Shown piece by piece: positions 32,964-36,320 of a stretch of DNA of 36,320 bases. The notes under the pieces are model-generated. The model was not told the DNA's origin and made no database searches. It worked only from the letters and a program-made list of their open reading frames with translations. This DNA comes from Fusobacterium sp. (GTDB lineage Bacteria > Fusobacteriota > Fusobacteriia > Fusobacteriales > Fusobacteriaceae): positions 1 through 36,320 of the forward strand of contig DXSD01000008.1 of NCBI GenBank assembly GCA_019410665.1. The letters run 5' to 3'. The position numbers and the translations under genes are program-made. The first letter of the stretch is position 1. Each line of letters starts with the position of its first letter.

Positions 32964-33878
32964 ATGAGTAAAAATATACTTGTTGTAGGAAGTCTTAATA
33001 TGGATATCTCTATTTCAATGAAAAAAATGCCTATTATTGGAGAAACTATATTAGGAAATTCTATGCAATATAGTAATGGTGGAAAAGGTGCTAATCAAGC
33101 TTGCACTATTGGCAAACTTGGTGGTAATGTGGAGATGCTTGGTTGTATTGGAAATGATGATTTTGGAAAAAATCAAGAGACCAACCTCAGTAAATTCAAT
33201 GTAAATACTAAAAATTTAAAAATATCTGGAACTGCTCCAACAGGTACTGCTGTTATCTATGTAGATGAAAATGGAAAAAATAGTATCGTAGTTGTAGCTG
33301 GTGCTAATACCTCTTGTGATATAGAGTATTTAAAAACTAAGGAAGATAATTTTAAAAACTCTGATTACGTATTACTTCAATTAGAAATACCAATGGAGGC
33401 TGTTAAATATTCAGTAGAAAAAGGAAAAGAGTTAGGAAAAACTGTTATACTTAACCCTGCTCCAGCTCCAGAAACAATCTGTGATGATATTTTAAAAAAC
33501 ATAGATTTCTTTACACCTAATGAATCAGAGTTACAACGTCTAGCTAAGCTTGAAAAGATGGAAACTCTTGAAGATGTTGAAAAAGGAGCTAGAGTATTCT
33601 TAGAAAAAGGGGTTAAAAATGTTATGGTTACCCTTGGAGAGAATGGTGTTCTTTTAGTAAATAAAGATACTGTACAACACTTCCCAGCTAACAAAGTAAA
33701 AGCTGTTGACACAACTGCTGCTGGAGATTGTTTTAATGGGGCTTTTGTTCTTGGGTTATCTGAAGGAAAAAGTATAGCAGAATCCATAATATTTGCTAAT
33801 AAAGCCTCTTCGATAGCTGTTACTAGAAAAGGAGCTCAAAACTCTATACCTATGAGAGAAGAAGTAGAAAAAATTTAA
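32964..33878 (+). CDS. rbsK: Ribokinase
   Basis: The 304-aa PfkB kinase phosphorylates ribose to ribose 5-phosphate. Motifs are VVGSLNMD (7-14), GGKGANQA (39-46) and DTTAAGDCF (249-257) with the base Asp255, all as in RbsK. It has a strong AGGAGG ribosome site and its own promoter with a candidate operator. No RbsABC, RbsD or RbsU gene is visible, so its ribose may come from nucleoside breakdown or a distant transporter. It lies 27 nt before the MFS gene on the same strand, so cotranscription is likely. Confidence 0.93.
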   Translation: MSKNILVVGSLNMDISISMKKMPIIGETILGNSMQYSNGGKGANQACTIGKLGGNVEMLGCIGNDDFGKNQETNLSKFNVNTKNLKISGTAPTGTAVIYVDENGKNSIVVVAGANTSCDIEYLKTKEDNFKNSDYVLLQLEIPMEAVKYSVEKGKELGKTVILNPAPAPETICDDILKNIDFFTPNESELQRLAKLEKMETLEDVEKGARVFLEKGVKNVMVTLGENGVLLVNKDTVQHFPANKVKAVDTTAAGDCFNGAFVLGLSEGKSIAESIIFANKASSIAVTRKGAQNSIPMREEVEKI

Positions 33879-33905
33879 AATTATTTTTAAAGTGGGGGAT
33901 AATAT

Positions 33906-35501
33906 ATGGAAAGGAACAAAAATTTTTTATGGTTACCAATTATATTGATAATGATGTCACAAATAGGAACTACAACCGATAATGTAGTTTTAGGTATTTC
34001 TACATTAAGCATTGTTAATACATTGAAAGTTTCTCTAAGTGATGTTCAATTAGCAAATATTATTTATGCAATGGTTGCTGGTAGTTTTATGATTGTAGGA
34101 GGCTTTATCGGAATTATTATTGGCTGGAAAAGAAATTTGCAATTAGGATTAATTCTTTGTATCTTAGGAGAGTTGACTTTAGGTTTATCAAGTAATATTA
34201 CTATTATTACTTGGATTGGAAGAACTTTTATGGGGTTAGGTGGAAGTTTTTTAATCCCCTCTGCATTAGGAATGATTCCAGCTATTTATGAGGGAAAAGA
34301 TAGAATCTTTGCTTTTGGTGCTTTATCAACAGCTATTGGTATAGGAAATTTTATTCCACTTTTTGCTGGAATAGCTATTGACAAACTAGGTTTTCAAATG
34401 GTTTTTTTGATATTAGCTTTTTACTTTGCTATTATGTTTATTCTTTCTTTTAAGCTACCATATATTGAAAAATCTAAAGAGAAAATTAAAAATGATATTT
34501 TTGGCTCTATATTAATGCCTATTCTTCTATTTTTAATTTTAATAGGATTGTCAAAAATTTCTACTTGGGGATTTATTAAACCAGTTAATCCTCCATTTAC
34601 TATATTTAGATTATCTCCAGTACTACCTATGATCATACTAGGAATAATTATTCTAAGTTTCTTTATCCCTTTTGAAAGAAATTTAGAAAAATCTAACGGA
34701 AGTGCTCTTATTCCTAGTGCTTTTATAAAAATAAAAGAAGTTAGAGCTGGACTTTTAGGAATACTTATTATGTTTTTCTGCTTTGGTGGATATGGATTAG
34801 TTGTTAATCCTTATTTACAATTGGTAGCAAATTTTAGTGCCACTAAATTAGGAATAGCAACTGTTATAATGAATTTACCACTACTATTTATTCCTAATAT
34901 AGTTCCTAAATTAAGTGATAAATATTCTAGCAAAAAAACATACATATTTGGAATGTGTTTAATGTTTATATCAACCATTATTATCGCTTTAGCTTTTAGA
35001 ACAAATGGTATTTCAAATATTTTTTGGTTTGGATTTATATTATCCGGAATTGCCCAAGGAATAGTTTTAACTATTTCTCCAATCATTATAACATCTAATA
35101 TCAATAAACGTGATGCTCAACAATCTAGTGGTATTCAGGCTACTTCTAGAAATGTTGGAAAATCTATTGGTTTTGCCTTGTTAGCTAGTGTTATGATTTT
35201 CTCTATGACTTCAAACTTTAAACATGCTTTAGATAAAAATACTTCTATATCAACAGAAACAAAAAATATCATATTAGTCCAAAAAGAGTTAGATTTTAAA
35301 AGTGATAAAAACTTTGATTCATATCTTGAAAACTTAATACCTAGTATTTCTAACTCCGAAAAAATAGAATTATCTAATTTAAATGCTTTGGCAAGAAAAA
35401 ATGGAGCAAGAAACTCTATGTTTATTATGGCTTTTATTATATTATTATCTTTATTTGAATTGAAAAATATCAATATAGTTAAGGAAGAAAAAAATGCTTA
35501 A
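33906..35501 (+). CDS. MFS transporter, 14-TM DHA2-like
   Basis: The 531-aa protein has about 14 hydrophobic segments. The WIGRTFMGLGGSFLIPSALG stretch (about 103-122) resembles the motif-A/C area of DHA2 drug:H+ antiporters, and a soluble loop of about 70 residues (about 435-505) precedes the last helix, as in QacA-type proteins. Substrate is unknown; family membership suggests efflux, while the rbsK context would suggest a sugar or nucleoside link. The ribosome site GTGGGGG is modest. It overlaps the AbgT-like gene by 8 nt. Confidence 0.85.
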   Translation: MERNKNFLWLPIILIMMSQIGTTTDNVVLGISTLSIVNTLKVSLSDVQLANIIYAMVAGSFMIVGGFIGIIIGWKRNLQLGLILCILGELTLGLSSNITIITWIGRTFMGLGGSFLIPSALGMIPAIYEGKDRIFAFGALSTAIGIGNFIPLFAGIAIDKLGFQMVFLILAFYFAIMFILSFKLPYIEKSKEKIKNDIFGSILMPILLFLILIGLSKISTWGFIKPVNPPFTIFRLSPVLPMIILGIIILSFFIPFERNLEKSNGSALIPSAFIKIKEVRAGLLGILIMFFCFGGYGLVVNPYLQLVANFSATKLGIATVIMNLPLLFIPNIVPKLSDKYSSKKTYIFGMCLMFISTIIIALAFRTNGISNIFWFGFILSGIAQGIVLTISPIIITSNINKRDAQQSSGIQATSRNVGKSIGFALLASVMIFSMTSNFKHALDKNTSISTETKNIILVQKELDFKSDKNFDSYLENLIPSISNSEKIELSNLNALARKNGARNSMFIMAFIILLSLFELKNINIVKEEKNA

Positions 35502-36320
35502 TAAGTGTATTTCTAAAATTGAGAAAATAGGAAATAAATTACCTCATCCTATATATATTTTTATCTATCTTTTTATTATAACTACTATCATATCTTTTTT
35601 TACAAAAGATATGGTCATATATAATAAATTTACAGATAAATATATTTATACTAAAACTTTATTATCAAAAGATGGAATTTTATGGTTTACCAAAAATATC
35701 ATTAAAAACTTTATTGAGTTTCCTGCACTTGGTATGGTTATAGTTACAATGTTAGGAATGGGATTGGCTGAGGAATCGGGTTTAGTAACTTCTATAATTA
35801 AGCTTTTTTTAAGAAATAATTTCAATAAATATATTTCTTTCGTGATTATATTTATTGGTGTTATGGGTTCAATTGCTGGAAGTTCAGTTTTTGCTATCAT
35901 TCCCCCGCTAGGGGGTCTAATCTTTTTTTCATTAAAGAAACATCCTATTGGAGGTATTCTAGGAGGATTTGCTGGAGTGGCAGGAGGACTTAGTGCAAAT
36001 TTATTAATTACTCCTACCGATATTATAAATACTGCTATTACCCAAAAAGCAACTAATTCAATAATAGAAAATTATACTATTGCACCTACTGCAAATTGGT
36101 ATTTTATGTTTACTTCAACATTTTTATTATCTCTTATTGGATGGTTTATTATTGATAAAATTTTAGAACCTTATCTTTTTAAAGCATATCCAATAGATTT
36201 TGATTTGGATACTTCTTTAGAACTAATACCCTTAAATAATATTGAAAAAAAGGCTTTAAAATACTCTCTAGTAAGTATTGTTGTCTATTTAATCTTTATA
36301 TACTTAATGGCATTTACTAA
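35494..36320 (+). CDS. AbgT-family transporter, N-terminal part, cut by window end
   Basis: The frame runs open from ATG 35494 to the window edge (275 codons). I translated it directly. It begins MLNKCISKIEKIGNKLPHP, a family-typical start, and shows GMGLAEESGLV, a GSSVFAIIPPLGGLIF segment, the HPIGGILGGFAGVAGGLSAN stretch and ANWYFM, all typical of AbgT (p-aminobenzoyl-glutamate transport) proteins. Family members import p-aminobenzoyl-glutamate or, as reported for MtrF and YdaH, export sulfonamide-type antimetabolites. The gene overlaps the MFS gene by 8 nt and has an AAGGAAG ribosome site inside it, so it is in the rbsK operon. The full length is expected near 500 aa. Confidence 0.85.
   Translation, partial: MLNKCISKIEKIGNKLPHPIYIFIYLFIITTIISFFTKDMVIYNKFTDKYIYTKTLLSKDGILWFTKNIIKNFIEFPALGMVIVTMLGMGLAEESGLVTSIIKLFLRNNFNKYISFVIIFIGVMGSIAGSSVFAIIPPLGGLIFFSLKKHPIGGILGGFAGVAGGLSANLLITPTDIINTAITQKATNSIIENYTIAPTANWYFMFTSTFLLSLIGWFIIDKILEPYLFKAYPIDFDLDTSLELIPLNNIEKKALKYSLVSIVVYLIFIYLMAFT

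Noticed and set aside
34421..35473. Minus-strand open frames within the MFS gene
   Set aside because: They are antisense to a clear membrane-protein gene and have no ribosome sites or recognisable domains.
1..36320. CRISPR array, prophage, IS element, tRNA or rRNA gene
   Set aside because: No regularly spaced direct repeats, phage or transposase proteins, cloverleaf-like sequences or rRNA signatures were seen on reading both strands.

Overview
The window looks like chromosomal DNA of a Fusobacterium-type organism. It is very AT-rich (I estimate about 30% GC), uses strong AGGAGG-type ribosome sites, and encodes an outer-membrane MipA/OmpV-like beta-barrel together with firmicute-like operons (glmU-prs, ylxM-ffh-rpsP, two-subunit glyQ/glyS). 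The genus is an inference from protein style and gene order; species cannot be told. No rRNA, tRNA, CRISPR array, IS transposase or prophage gene was seen.

Layout. 1-4800 (minus strand): a Met-rich hypothetical overlapping tsaC, then prs-glmU, then a translationally coupled TPR protein and membrane-anchored J-domain protein. 4800-6080: a MipA/OmpV-like porin and a divergent regulatory region. 6082-11986 (plus): a complete nucleoside salvage operon, udp-nupC-cdd-deoD-deoB-deoC, followed by a secreted class B acid phosphatase that could feed it. 12108-13433 (minus): a secreted B3-like metallo-beta-lactamase-fold enzyme and a MarR regulator, with a palindrome inside their promoter. 13571-17681 (minus): thioredoxin, then a folate block of a GNAT-FolP fusion, a FolB-FolK fusion and FolE, preceded by an orphan PTS EIIC_2-type membrane protein. 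17741-28739 (minus): a long probable operon tex - sensor kinase - ileS - lspA - glyQ - (palindromic element) - glyS. 28866-30859 (minus): ylxM-ffh-rpsP. 30922-36320: a LacI-ribokinase fusion regulator, divergent from ribokinase, a 14-TM-type MFS transporter and an AbgT-family transporter cut by the window edge.

The most notable observations are: (1) a LacI HTH/sensor domain fused to a full PfkB kinase whose GAGD loop reads GASD, divergent from a normal ribokinase with a palindrome at the likely +1; (2) a sensor histidine kinase with an intact ATPase domain but no histidine anywhere in its dimerisation region; (3) a GNAT acetyltransferase fused in frame to dihydropteroate synthase; (4) a 166-bp nested inverted-repeat element inserted between glyQ and glyS; and (5) a near-palindrome between the -35 and -10 of the metallo-hydrolase/MarR operon.

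Several starts are corrected from the longest reading frame using ribosome-site position and family N-termini: trxA, folP fusion, glyS (TTG), rpsP, ffh and probably deoC.
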